A stretch of DNA of 64,000 bases from Atriophallophorus winterbourni (lineage: Eukaryota > Platyhelminthes > Trematoda > Plagiorchiida > Microphallidae). The number at the start of each line of letters is the position of its first letter. Within the stretch, counting starts at the first letter, position 1. The DNA is taken from the NCBI GenBank assembly GCA_013407085.1, contig JACCGJ010026023.1:1-64000 (forward strand). The letters run 5' to 3'. The position numbers and the translations under genes are program-made. Shown in pieces: positions 10,735 through 21,300 of the stretch. Under the pieces are notes generated by a model. That model did no database searches. It saw only the letters and a program-made list of their open reading frames with translations, and was not told where the DNA came from.

Positions 10735-10862
10735 TAACAGTGGCATTCAAGTATAACTTTGTTTACCGTTTATCCACTGTTTCAAGGCTCATTAAACCTA
10801 ATCTTACTGTCTCCACCTGATGACGGCAAACAGCCAGAAACCGGTAGTGGAGTGTAATGGAG
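10735..10862 (+). ncRNA. hammerhead repeat, family I, best-preserved motif
   Basis: Stem I strand CTCCAC (10811-10816), core CTGATGA (10817-10823), stem II GGC-AAACA-GCC, GAAA (10837-10840), stem III ACC/GGT without a loop, cleavage triplet GTA (10844-10846) and complementary stem I strand GTGGAG (10847-10852). The six stem I pairs are perfect. The first stem II pair would be C-A, a weakness. The upstream 75 bp (gtggcattcaagtataactt and following) match the 241-bp tandem unit at 55653-56178, so this is part of one unit. Confidence 0.65.
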
Positions 10863-10899
10863 AAAGTTGTGCAGCTGCATGGACTTGGAGCCAGTTGAA

Positions 10900-11745
10900 C
10901 TATTATCATTGGTACGACTAAATCTTAAACCTAGTTCAGCACATCTGGACCAGCAAAGACTGCTTAAAATCACGGTCAACTCTGAAAGGGATCTAGAAAA
11001 TATATTACTATCCGCTTTTCTCCTGCGTAGTTAGCATTCAGAGACCACTGCAGGGATCTTCGCTGATGTGCCCTGGTGGGAAAGGGACCGAAACTCCCAG
11101 CAACAAGGCCAAACGAAGCAGAGAGATGATCGAAGTTTAATCGTTATGTATTTCGAGAAGCTGATGAAGCAACTGATAAAGCAGTGCAGCGCAAACACGA
11201 TGAGCTACTTATACTTGAGGCCAGTCATGGTCTCGGCTGCTCAAGAACGATGTTGAACTTATGCAGCGAATCTATCACCTCTCAACAAAACTAGTTCTCA
11301 GCATTCGAAACAAGCCTTATAAAGAAAGGACAGCTCAACTAAATCTGTTCGAGTTTCCCTATCGACGAATCAGAGGAGACCTAATCTTACTTTACAAAAC
11401 ATTCCATACCCCAAAACATTCATTTGAGGATTTATTAACGCGAAGTGATACTAGAAATAATGGGACCAATAAATATGTGCTGGTGGTACCCCATTCCCCC
11501 ATGAACTGTAGAAGGTATTTTTACTCTGTGCGTGCCTATTTTACTTTGAACAGTTTACCTTCAACCGTTACACATTACACTAGTGTGCATGAATTTAAAA
11601 CGATATTAGGCGAATTTTCATTTAATTATTCGTTTTCCAAACACATATACCGCTTAATCTAATTCCTTATCTTGTCATATACACTTACATTTTAATATCC
11701 TATGGTTATTGTTAAGCTTGTTGCTTTTTAGACCATGAAAAACCT
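10900..11745 (+). pseudogene. CR1-like element relic: ORF1 piece joined to polymerase C-terminus
   Basis: Near 10920-11100 the translation shows RLLKITVNSERDLENILLSA and ADVPWWERDRNSQQ, matching the ORF1 block at 3940-4110. From about 11205 it switches to the polymerase end (YLRPVMVSAAQ, MQRIYHLSTKLVLSIRNKPY, RRIRGDLILLYKTF, SPMNCRRYFYSVRAYFTLNS). The middle of the element is deleted, as in the copy at 3109-4990. The 3' end (ttgctttttagaccatgaaa) resembles the other family ends. Confidence 0.65.
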
Positions 11746-11994
11746 CAAATTAACTCCAATTAGCTGCAACCCATGACCAATGGCAAAGAATGCAAAATAT
11801 GCAAAGAGCAGGTTTTGGGTAACATTTCACTTTGACGATTTGCCTACTAGTGTAACCACATCAATCTAAGGTCAAGGTCGGTTGACACTGCGGCCCCATG
11901 AGCAAAAGTACATAACCAATGGGGGCTAAGGTTAAACAATTTTGGAAAAACAAAAATCTAATCATCTAGCAGGCATAAGGTTAATAAGAATTAT
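11746..11994. other. no gene seen
   Basis: A short spacer between the CR1-like 3' end and the Penelope-like element. No signal recognised. Confidence 0.35.
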
Positions 11995-12850
11995 AAACTT
12001 TCGCCAGATTGTGGAGATTTCTGCCCCATCCGCCTTATTGACCGCCAGTCGACCTGCCTTGACAATTTCGACCGCTTCCGCATGTAGGCCTTCGCCATAC
12101 GGTTTATAACGCATAATAAAACTTCACGCATTGCCTAGATCGGCGCTGTGGGCTATCTAAAACTTGCTCCGTCAAGGCGGAAACACGAAAAAAGGACTGA
12201 CAATCCATAGCATCCCGGGACTGTCGCTGGACACACTTTCGGTGTTCTTCGATTCTAGTATGGACTTCCTTGGAAGTCTGCCCTATGTAAACACCCGAAC
12301 AGTCCATACATATGATTCTGCAGTTGCTGTTCGTAACGCTAGATAAAGGTGTCTTATCCTTGAGGTGCATCAGAACCGAACGAAGTTTTCCCTTTCTTAT
12401 AAGTTACGCGTACGGCCTGCAAGCCTAAGATTCTATTTATCGCTTCAGATGTTTACCTTCATCAATTGGCGTTTAACAAAGCGTTTGACAACCATGGTCT
12501 ATGAGCCTTTGGCTCGCTTCAGGGTGTACCTGTTTTCGTCGCGGCCCAGGTGTTCTATCTTATCAAAGATTGAACGAGCTATGGACGTGAAGACCTGTCT
12601 TGGATGAGCGGAAGTGTTTCACAGTGCAGCATCTGTATCGATAATGCAGAAGTTATTTTTCCATCTACTTTTCGTGCTAAACAGTCCGAAAATGGAAGAG
12701 TACCTGTGCAAGATTCTATCTTTGCATGCAAGGTTCCTACTACTGTTTACAACTCCTGGATAACATATTCCAACGTCGAAATCCAACAAAATTCGTGTTT
12801 ACGGTTGTATGCTGGAAATACCACACTTCCAACGAAAACGCCGTAGGTAT
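11995..12850 (-). pseudogene. Penelope-like element: reverse transcriptase end, linker and GIY-YIG endonuclease
   Basis: Read on the minus strand from 12850, the order is the end of the reverse transcriptase (GTLPFxDCLARKxDGK-like, clearer in the copy at 14990-15260), a linker ending KGKLRSVLMHLKDKTPLSSV, then a Cys pair and CSGVYIGQTSKEVHTRIEEH, a GIY-YIG nuclease core with intact YIGQT and R-x-x-EH. The tail (AEAVEIVKAGRLAVNKADGA) near 12090-12000 completes the usual C-terminus. Frame breaks occur, so it is inactive. RT-linker-GIY-YIG is diagnostic of endonuclease-bearing Penelope-like elements. Confidence 0.75.
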
Positions 12851-13139
12851 TTTTTCGGTGACTGTGTTTTGTTCGGGATTCATTACCTGCTAATTTGTTA
12901 AACTCCAACAGTGTAGCTTTATACAGATCAAATCTTGAAGATTAGGATATTGCAAAGTCAAAGGCTTCTTCAACCACAAATATTACATTTTTATAAACCA
13001 ATTGTCAGGTTCCCAGATTGTTTGCCCACAACTTGAATGCTCAGCTGAGGACGATAGAATCAACTAGAACAGTTGAAACTTCACATTAAGTTGAGTGTTG
13101 AGACTCTAATGTGGTGCTAACGTCCCTAACACTTCCAGG

Positions 13140-13262
13140 TTGGAGTGTCACTACCGCTTTAAGTGTTTAATTTCTTACATCTGTCTAGGCACGGGCAACC
13201 TGGCAGTATTTTGGCGCACGTACAGTATATGACTGCCGCACCGTATCCGGCTTGCGATTTCA
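13140..13262 (+). repeat. hairpin repeat R1, partial copy
   Basis: Contains CACTACCGCT, catctgtctaggcacgggca and the tail cggcttgcgatttcat, a divergent partial copy of the R1 family described at 19241-19405. A matching copy lies in duplication unit 2 at 15540-15665. Confidence 0.5.
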
Positions 13263-13525
13263 TACCTTGGAGCCAGTGGCTTCGGTTTGCAGTTATATCG
13301 CGTGGTGGTGTTAGGTGAATCTTGTAGACCCCACTCAGGCTTAGCGCTACGATATTTTCATCCCAACGAGGTCATGGACTGGTCATCCGGGCCTTTCTCC
13401 AACCAGGGTCAGCGAACAATCGCAAACGAGCATCAACCTTTCTCTTGGTCCAAGACCACCCCTCCTCAGACATATACTTACAACGCGATGCCGCAAAAGA
13501 ATGCGAGCAGCACCTATGCAGGCAC
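13210..13525 (-). pseudogene. RTE-A relic, interrupted by S1
   Basis: The block ggtttgcagttatatcgcgt, agcgctacgatattttcatc and tcatggactggtcatccggg matches the RTE-A copy at 1211-1400 on the minus strand. The same relic resumes at 14095-14215 (gataacgaggtttcgcaac-like, agcaaacgctgcatccac), matching 1620-1790. The S1 repeat therefore sits inside it. Confidence 0.6.
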
Positions 13526-14090
13526 TTACTTTTACTTTTGTGTGACTATCTCCTCTTGGAGGCTTCAATGAAGATTATTGGGAATTTGGGTACAAAGCAG
13601 CGTCCCCAGCACCACTAGGCGTTTGTTCTAGTCAGCTTCTCTAGCTTTTGCATAACCAAGTGCGACCTGCAAGGCAGCAGGGAGTTGACAGAAAGAGGTG
13701 GTGTGCACCAAGTCTACCAGACTCTGTTCCAGATTTTTCCTCAGGGTTTTCGCCCGAAGACTTTCCCGCGATCGGGTATCCCGCAAGGCACCGGAGGTTG
13801 AAAATCAGTTTTCCTTCCCTTAGATAAAATGCCCTCCCAGGCTAACGAGCTCTATCTGCCCGAAGCAAACTGGTTTTCAGGCGCCAGTCACTCGCCCCTT
13901 CTCCTGTTGGTAGAAACAGTTCCGCCGGGCTCGGAGAGCCACTCGTGCAGGCCAGAAGCTGGACTTGATTGTCAGAGGCTATTTGAGACGCATGCCATAT
14001 GGGAGCATTTTATAAACAGTGGGAGCTTATCCCCACTGCCACCCCCGGCTATGACAACCTTTGAACCCACCTGTGCAGGTAACAGGTAAC
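13525..14090 (-). repeat. SINE-like repeat S1, near-complete copy with target-site duplication
   Basis: Runs from ttttgtgcgactatctcctc to ggctatgacaacctttg. It is flanked on the plus strand by CACCTATGCAGGCA (from 13510) and CACCTGTGCAGGTA (from 14066), imperfect direct repeats of about 14 bp that look like a target-site duplication within the RTE-A relic. The unit 2 copy keeps ACCTGTGCAGGTA on one side and ACCTGTGCAGGTT on the other. No terminal inverted repeats are seen, so retroposition is the likely mechanism. Confidence 0.65.
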
Positions 14091-14989
14091 GACATCCCCG
14101 CTTCGATAGACGAGGTTTCGCAACTAGAGAAACGCAGCTTTAGTGAAACATCACGTTTGGCGAGTTAGCAAACGCTGCATCCACTTTACATACACGCTGA
14201 GATCTTGTCTCCGACACAACCGCCAACAGAGCTACAACTGCTAAAAAACAGAAGATATCGGCCAACACAAAGGCAGATTTGGAAGAGATCCGCCCTAAAC
14301 GCTAGGTGCTATACATCAAAGCCTTAAGTGCCCGGCGGGCCAGGGCTCGCCGCACCCAAAAGTGTGATGTAGAGTGGTAAATCAATGGCTTGTTCGACCA
14401 TTTGGCTAGTTTTAAATATTCAGTATAAAACACCGCTTTACGCCCGGGAACAAGTGCACTCCTTGCCAACACAGATAGAGAAAACAAAATCTGTTGAACC
14501 AAAACCAAGACGAAAAACCGGATTGAATTGTACGTTTTATTTTAAACGACCCAGAAAAAAGCGATCGAAACAGCCGATGTCAACCGTGTACCTCCAAACG
14601 AGTTGAACATCGAATCATGGTATAAAAAGGTCCTGGTTCTTTTTTCACCAATTTACCATCAACGGTTGGACGACCAAGGGAATAACGGATCCAGGCAAAT
14701 GCTCACAAAAATTATGATACAAAAGTCTCGTTTGTTTGTTTGGTTGGTTGGGTTTTCGAAAATGCCTAGCGAGTGATGGGAACCTCAGCACAAAAAATGA
14801 CTTGTCGACAGCAGCTCCGAAAAGATGCGGGAGGGTGGGTGGGGGGTCAAGATTCCTCTCAAGAAGCACAAATTATCTGATTAAAAAGTATACGTTAGCC
14901 AAAACGCTTTGGACAACCGTGGTCCATGTGCATTTGGCTCGTTTCAGGGTGCGTCTGTTTTCGCTGCCTTTCGTCGCGGCCCAGGTGTT

Positions 14990-15260
14990 CTATCTTATTG
15001 AATATTAAACGAGCTTTGGGCCTGAAGACTTGTCTTGGATGAGCGGAAGTGTTTCATAGTACAGCATCTGTACCGATAAGCAGAAGTTATTTTTCCATCT
15101 ACTTTTCGTGCTAAACAGTCCAAAAATGGAAGAGTACCTGTGCAAGATTCTATCTTTGCATACAAGGTTCCTACTACTGTTTCCAACCCCTGGAAAACAT
15201 ATTCCAACGTCGAAATCCAACAACATTCGTGTTTATGGTTGTATGCTGGAAATACCACAC
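14990..15260 (-). pseudogene. Penelope-like reverse transcriptase C-terminal fragment
   Basis: An uninterrupted minus-strand frame encodes CTGTLPFLDCLARKVDGKI, then TSAYRYR and SSKTSLQAQSSFNIQ. The (G)xLPFLDxLxxR motif followed by a basic Tyr-rich stretch is the conserved end of Penelope-type reverse transcriptases. It corresponds to 12600-12850 in unit 1. The linker and nuclease were not duplicated here. Confidence 0.65.
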
Positions 15261-15539
15261 TTCCAACGAAAATGCCGCGGGTTATTTTATTCGGTGCCTG
15301 TGTTTTGTTCGGAATTCACTACCTGCTTATTTGTTAAACTTGAAAATTATGTGAGCTAACCCTGTTAACAAGTTGGGTATCGCAAAGGTACCATAAATAT
15401 TGCATCTTTATAGATCAATCGCCAGGTTCCTAGATTGTTTGCTCACAACTTGAATGGCCGATAAAATCAAATAGAACAGTTGAAACGCCACATTAAGCTG
15501 AGTGTTTAGAGGTGCTCACGTCCCCAACACTTTCAGGCT

Positions 15540-15665
15540 GGAGTGTCACTACCGCTTCAAGTGTTCAATTTCTTAGATCTGCCTAGGCGTGAGCAACCTG
15601 GTGTATTTTGGCGCACGTCCAGTATACGACTGCCGCACCGTGTCCGGATCAGGCTTGCGATTGCA
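15540..15665 (+). repeat. hairpin repeat R1, partial copy (duplication unit 2)
   Basis: Counterpart of 13140-13262: gatctgcctaggcgtgagca, tggcgcacgtccagtatacg and ggatcaggcttgcgattgca. It belongs to the R1 family. Confidence 0.5.
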
Positions 15666-15929
15666 TACATTGGAGCCAGTGACTTCGGTTTGCAGTGATA
15701 TCGCGTGGTGGTGTTAGTTGGATCTTGTAGACCCCACTCAGGCTTAGCGCTACGATATTTTCATCCCAACGGGCTCATGGACTGGACTGGTCATCCGGGC
15801 CTTTCTCCAACTAGGGTCAGCGAACAAAAATCGCAAACGAGCATCAACCTTTCTCTTGGTCCAAGACCACCCCTCTTCAGGCATATACTCACAACGCGAT
15901 GCCGCAAAAGAATGCGAGCAGCACCTGTG

Positions 15930-16485
15930 CAGGTACTTACTTTTACTTTTGTGCGACTATCTCCTCTTGAAGGATGAGTCGGCTTCAATGAAGATTCTTG
16001 GGAATTTGGGTACAAAGCAGCGTCCCCAGCACCACTTAGCGTTTGTTCGAGTCAGCTTCTCTAGCTTTTGCACAACTAAGTGCGACCTGCAAGGCAGCAG
16101 GGAGTTGCCAGAAAGAGGTGGTGTGCACCAACTAACCGTCTGCCAGACTCTGTTCCAGATTTTTCCTCAGGGTTTTCTCCCGAAGCCTTTTCCGCGATCG
16201 GGTATCCCGCAAGGCACCGGAGGTTGAAAATCATAGTTTTCCTTCCCTTCGATTAAATGCCCTCCCAGGCAAACTGGTTTTCAGGCGCCAGTCACTCGCC
16301 CTCGCCCCTTCTCCTGTTGGTAGAAGCAGTTCCGCCGGGCTCGGAGAGCCACTTGTGCAGGCCAGAGGCTGGAGTTGGTTGTCAGAGGCTATTTGAGACG
16401 CATGCCATATGGGAACATTTTATAAACAGTGGGAGCTTATCCCCACTGCCACCCCCGGCTATGATAATCTTTGGACCCACCTGTG
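15930..16485 (-). repeat. SINE-like repeat S1, copy in duplication unit 2
   Basis: Matches 13525-14090 throughout and shares its insertion point (ACCTGTGCAGGT at both edges), so it was duplicated with its host segment, not inserted independently. Small indels distinguish it from unit 1. Confidence 0.65.
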
Positions 16486-16986
16486 CAGGTTACAGGTACC
16501 GCCATTTCCGCTTGGATAGATGAGGTTTCGCAACTAGAGAAACGCAGCACGTACGATCTTTGCTTTAGTGAAATTCAAGTTTAGCGAGTTAGCAAACGCT
16601 ACATCCACTTTGTATACACGCTGAGATCTCGTCTCTGACACAACCGCCAGCACAGCTACAACTGCTAAAGAAACAGAAGATATCGACCAACACAAAGGCA
16701 GATTTGGAAGAGATCCGCCCCAACGCTAGATGTTATACTTGTTAGGTGTAACGCACATGCTATACATCAAAGCCTCAAATGCCCGGCGGGCCAGGGCTCG
16801 CCGCACCCAAAAGTGTGATGTAGAGTGGTAAATCAATAGCTCGTTCGACCACTTGGCTAGTTTTAAATAACAAGTATAAAACACTGCTTTACGCCCGGAA
16901 ACAAGTGCACTCCTTGCCAACAAAGACAGAGAAAACAAAATCCGTTGAACCAAAACGAAGATGAAAAACCGGATTGAATTGTACGT

Positions 16987-16992
16987 TTTATT
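16987..16992 (-). promoter_or_regulatory. candidate poly(A) signal AATAAA for the RBMS-like gene
   Basis: TTTATT on the plus strand gives AATAAA on the minus strand, about 675 nt downstream of the stop codon of the RBMS-like gene. It lies in the nearly identical part of the duplication, so the same hexamer also occurs in unit 1. Whether it is used is unknown. Confidence 0.3.
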
Positions 16993-17665
16993 TTAAACGA
17001 CCCAGAAAAAAGCGATCGAAACAGCCGATGTCAACCGTGTACCTCCAAACGAGTTGAACATCGAATCATGGTATAAAAAGGTCCTGGTTCTTTTTTCACC
17101 AATTTACCATCAACGGTTGGACGACCAAGGGAATAACGGATCCAGGCAACTGCTCACAAAAATTATGATACAAAAGTCTCGTTTGTTTGTTTGGTTGGTT
17201 GGGTTTTCGAAAATGCCTAGCGAGTGATGGGAACCTCAGCACAAAAAATGACTTGTCGACAGCAGCTCCGAAAAGGTGCGGGGGGTGGGTGGGGAGTCAA
17301 GATTCCTCTCAAGAAGCACAAATTATCTGATTAAAAAGTATACCGTTTCTATGTGTTTGGGGGGGGGAGTTTCGCTCACATGTTAGCGGGGTATGTCAAG
17401 ACGGCGAATGAACGCCAGGATCGTGTTTGAGCGGACTCTCCGTAGCGTGTCACATCGGTGAACAAGTCACATGGATCACTCATTTTAGTTCAAAGAGAAA
17501 ACTCCTAAGCAAACGCAACGCAGCATTGAAGTATTATAATATACAAAGACTTGGGGCGATAGTTTTTTGACGTTTCCGAATGGTTGTACACGAGAAAACA
17601 AATGCACTGCTGGTTGAAAGCGAAGGATTCGGTCGACGAATCTCATCAGCAGACTAGAACATGGT

Positions 17666-18313
17666 TCAGTGATTTTCGGACACATCAGAAGCCCCCTTTC
17701 TACGCCCAGATTGGACTTGCATGGGATGTGATGATCTAGCGTCAATAGAATCCTCTGGTTCCGGGGACGTGACTCCATTTCGACTTAGGTTTTTCTCAGA
17801 TTCCAAAGCACCGTGTGCGTTTCCAACGACATTTTCCGAATCATCTAGTTGGTGTGAAGCTCTCGTAGAATCACTATCCGAGGTCGTTTGCATGTCCGTT
17901 TTGGAATTTACCACAACCACGGCGGTTGTTGCGGGGGATGCGACATTCGTAAGATCAGTGGCATGGCTGGGGTCAGAGGCGCGCGTCTCGCAAACGGAGG
18001 GACGAAAGAATGAACCATCAACGGTGTACGGCTGCTGCTGCTGCTCGGAAGACTTTAAAGACAGCGCTTGCATTTCGGATGCGAACAAGGTAACGGTCGA
18101 CTGATCGAGTGGGGCGAGAAAATGATTGTTCATGTTTGGTAATTGCACTGGCGTCACAGACAAGGGAGCAGCCGGAGTAGGTGGTTGTGAGGATTGCGAT
18201 ACGTACGTCGGGAAGTATGGGAACACGGATGAACTAGGGTTTGGAATGGTACCCGCACATGAGCTCTGTGGGAAAACGAGCAACTGTTGGTTGAAAGCGG
18301 GGTTGTTTGATAG
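17666..18313 (-). CDS. RBMS-like last exon with stop codon
   Basis: 648 nt from acceptor cgctttcag to TGA at 17668-17666, 215 residues. Begins LSNNPAFNQQLLVFPQSSC, contains a Gln run (EQQQQ) and ends in an acidic, Ser-rich, probably disordered segment. The bases below the stop (17340-17665) hold no other gene and are likely 3' UTR. Confidence 0.75.
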   Translation of the reverse strand, partial: LSNNPAFNQQLLVFPQSSCAGTIPNPSSSVFPYFPTYVSQSSQPPTPAAPLSVTPVQLPNMNNHFLAPLDQSTVTLFASEMQALSLKSSEQQQQPYTVDGSFFRPSVCETRASDPSHATDLTNVASPATTAVVVVNSKTDMQTTSDSDSTRASHQLDDSENVVGNAHGALESEKNLSRNGVTSPEPEDSIDARSSHPMQVQSGRRKGASDVSENH

Positions 18314-21300
18314 CTGAAAGCGAGGGGAAATGTTTTAGAATCGCAGATTAATAAACTCAGGTATTTGTGTGTACGAAATCGAGTAGGAATGATTGCCTAT
18401 TTTGTATATTTATCTAGGCCTGAGTAGCCTGAAGGCATCACTGCGCAGATAGCAACCTGGACTGCGCGGCACTGCCAGATCTGGTTGTCGCGCCACTAGC
18501 TCACGAAACTTGATGTAAGTTTAGGAATCACTTCCTCGTATGTTTGTGCTTATTTTTGCGCAGAGCCCGCCGAATTTCTAAACCCACTATTCTCCGTCTA
18601 TTTAGAATTTTACTGTCACGTGACAGTTAAACATTCGGTACTTGCGACCGGTGTAATGATGCTCATGATGAAACCGAATATAGTAGGGGCAACCCGTCAG
18701 CACCATGGACAGCATTACACCGGTGGAGCTTAACTGCCATACAAACGTGACACGTTAAGAATCCTAAAGACACGAGGAAGGGCGGGACTCTATGAAGTAA
18801 GCACAAACAAACTGGGATAAGTTGCATCTGCTTCGAATCAAACATGCATTCAAGCAAGTGTTTCGAACGAGTAGAGCGACACCAGGATGGCAGCTCCCTC
18901 GCGACTTTCACTACTAGGCACCACAACTAGCTTTCCTTGCCACTTCATTTGGTAACATACAAGATTAATCAAACACTCCCGCATTCCTGGTTGAAAGCAT
19001 CTTCTTGTGTATGATTACCCAAGTTAAGTGGCGACGAAAGCTTGTTATGAAGCGTGGCAATGAAAGCCGAGACGAAGCAATCATGCTGGTCTCCCTCTAC
19101 TCGTTCACAACACTTGCTTGAATGCATGTTTGATACGATGTGTAGGCACCTGATCGCAACGTGTCTGTGTTTAATCTTTCATAGCTTCAGTAACGTTTGG
19201 GTCCCACTCTTTTTCATATATTTTAGAATATCCTTTACTATGTTATTGGCTACCGGTAGTGAGCGGCATGCTGAAACACGCTGGAGTCTCACTACCATTT
19301 ACATTTCTATTTCCTTCCTCACATCTGTCTAGGCCTGGGCAACCAGACAGTATCTTACGATACGATACGAAAGCACAAGCCTGATCCAGGCAAAGTGCCG
19401 CACAGTCAGAGACTGCACGTGGGCTAAGATACTGTCAGATTGCCCAGGACTAGACAGATATGAGAAAGAAAATAGAAATGGTATTGAGACTCCAGTGTGT
19501 TTCAGCATACAGCTCACTACCTCTGGCCAATCAATTTAGCACAGTGTTAGCCGTACAGCGCATAAATGCTGCACGAGTGCACATCCGTGCATCTTAGCCC
19601 ACGTGCAGTCTGACTGTGTGGCACTTTACCTCGATCAGGTTTGTGCTTTCACATCACATCTTGTTATGGTTGTATGGCAGTTATGCACTTGTTACTTGTT
19701 AACGGTGTGATGTTGTCAATGATGATTGAAAATCGAATTATGTATCAATGGGGAGATTTTATCGGAAAACTGGGAAATTCAGCGTGAGTACTAAGCAAAC
19801 GTGGCTATTACTCTCGGTTATGATTTATTGTCGCGAAAAGACAGAGGCTCTCGTAGAGCACGGTTTGATAATTCCTTTCAAAACTTGATAGCCCAAAAGT
19901 GTGATTGTATCAGCAGCCAAGATGGATTTATCGTCATTAAATGTAAGGCGATTTTAAAAAAAAATTGGGAGTAGATTTCGTCATGTGGTTTGTTGTCACG
20001 GTCACAAATAGTGATATTATCAACGTGCTAAATTGATTTTCCACCGGTAGTGAGCTACATGTGAATACGCTGCCATTTCTTTTGTCTCTTCCCATATCTG
20101 TCTAGTGCAGTCTTTGACTGAGTGGTATTTTGCCTGGATCAGGCTTGTGATTTCATACATTATACATGATCAACGTAGGCAAAAACATCAGTCAAATGTG
20201 CATTGTTCAATGTCCAACCCTATCCCCATGATTTTTTTCTTGGGTGAAACGGCTGCTTGACACACGGCACCCGTAACGATGTAATGCAGACATCGGATTA
20301 TAATTTGGCTCTGACCTCCTTATGAATCAACTCATCATACATCGTACAGAATTTCCTTCCTTTTCCTTTTGTGCGACTATCTCCTCCTGGAGAATGAGTC
20401 GGCTTCAATGAAGGTTCTTGGGGATTTGGGTACAAAGCGGCGTCCCCAGCACCACTCGGCGTTTGTTCGAGACAGCTTCTCTAGCCTCAGCACAACCAAG
20501 TGCGACCTGCTAGGCAGCAGGGAGTTGCCAGAAAGAGGTGGTCTACCAGGTTTTTCTCCCGAAGCCTTTCCCGCGATCGGGTATCCTGCAAGGCAGCGGA
20601 GGTTGAAAATCAGGGTTTGCCTTACCTTAGATGAAATGCCCTCCCTGACTAACGAGCTCCATCTGCCCGAAGCAAACTGGTTTTCAGGCGCCAGTCACTC
20701 GCCTTCACCCCTTCTCCTGTTGGTAGAAACAGTTCCGCCGGGCTCGGGGAGCCACTGGTGCAGGCCAGAAGCTGGACTTGGTTGTCAGAGGCTATTTGAG
20801 ACGCGTGGCATATGGGAGAATTTTATAAACAGTGGGAGCTTATCCCCACTGCCACCCCCGGCTATGACAACCTTTGGTACACAATTTCGGGGACAAGTCA
20901 CACGAAAAAAGACATTTTCGAATGGATGACCCGATGAATTAACACCAACCGCGTGCAGATTGTTATCAACTTACTGCGGCGACTTGATTGATGTGCATCG
21001 CTTGCGTGACGAGGTGCTGCGACACGGTGGGGGAATCGCACGAACGCAACTTGTCCATCGGTGCGGTCTCACACGCGTAACTGGTGGCGGTCTCCTGGGC
21101 AGCATTCATGTATTTGGAGGTTGGACTGTTACTGGTCACGGCAGCGGCATTTTGGTTGGCTTGCAAATTGAATATCGGGGCCGAGGGTGAGGCGGTGATC
21201 AAAGGAGTGGCGCGATTCGAGGCCATAGGACATGGGGCTGCAACGCCGGCACCGACAGACAGAACCGGAGGCAATGACAAAGGGAGTAAAGGAGAAGGGT

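Larger units (their letters stand above)
12470..14885. repeat. tandem segmental duplication, unit 1
   Basis: This block and the next (14893-17340) align head to tail along their whole length, with a displacement of about 2434-2450 bp. Shared landmarks, in order: ggcccaggtgttctatctta; the Penelope RT piece; the hairpin-repeat piece near 13140; an RTE-A relic; the S1 insertion; RTE-A again; and a final roughly 500 bp ending gattaaaaagtata. The last stretch (14520-14880 against 16975-17330) is nearly identical, whereas the first kilobase carries many differences. Confidence 0.85.
14893..17340. repeat. tandem segmental duplication, unit 2
   Basis: Second copy of the unit at 12470-14885, in the same orientation and with the same internal order, including the RTE-A relic (15660-15920 and 16500-16650), the S1 insertion (15930-16485) and the terminal 500 bp. 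Its right end abuts the 3' region of the RBMS-like gene. A candidate poly(A) signal for that gene lies inside it. Confidence 0.85.

Noticed and set aside
15856..16227. Open frames with DYLLLKDESASMKILGNLG-type translation, conserved in five places (7472-7855, 15856-16227, 20369-20929, 54100-54558 and related)
   Set aside because: All lie in the S1 repeat, antisense to its A-rich tail, and copies differ by frame-changing indels. The shared translation reflects shared repeat DNA, not a protein family.
17721..18104. 127-codon plus-strand frame opposite the last RBMS-like exon
   Set aside because: It is the antisense shadow of the exon at 17666-18313, which has matching splice sites and phase.
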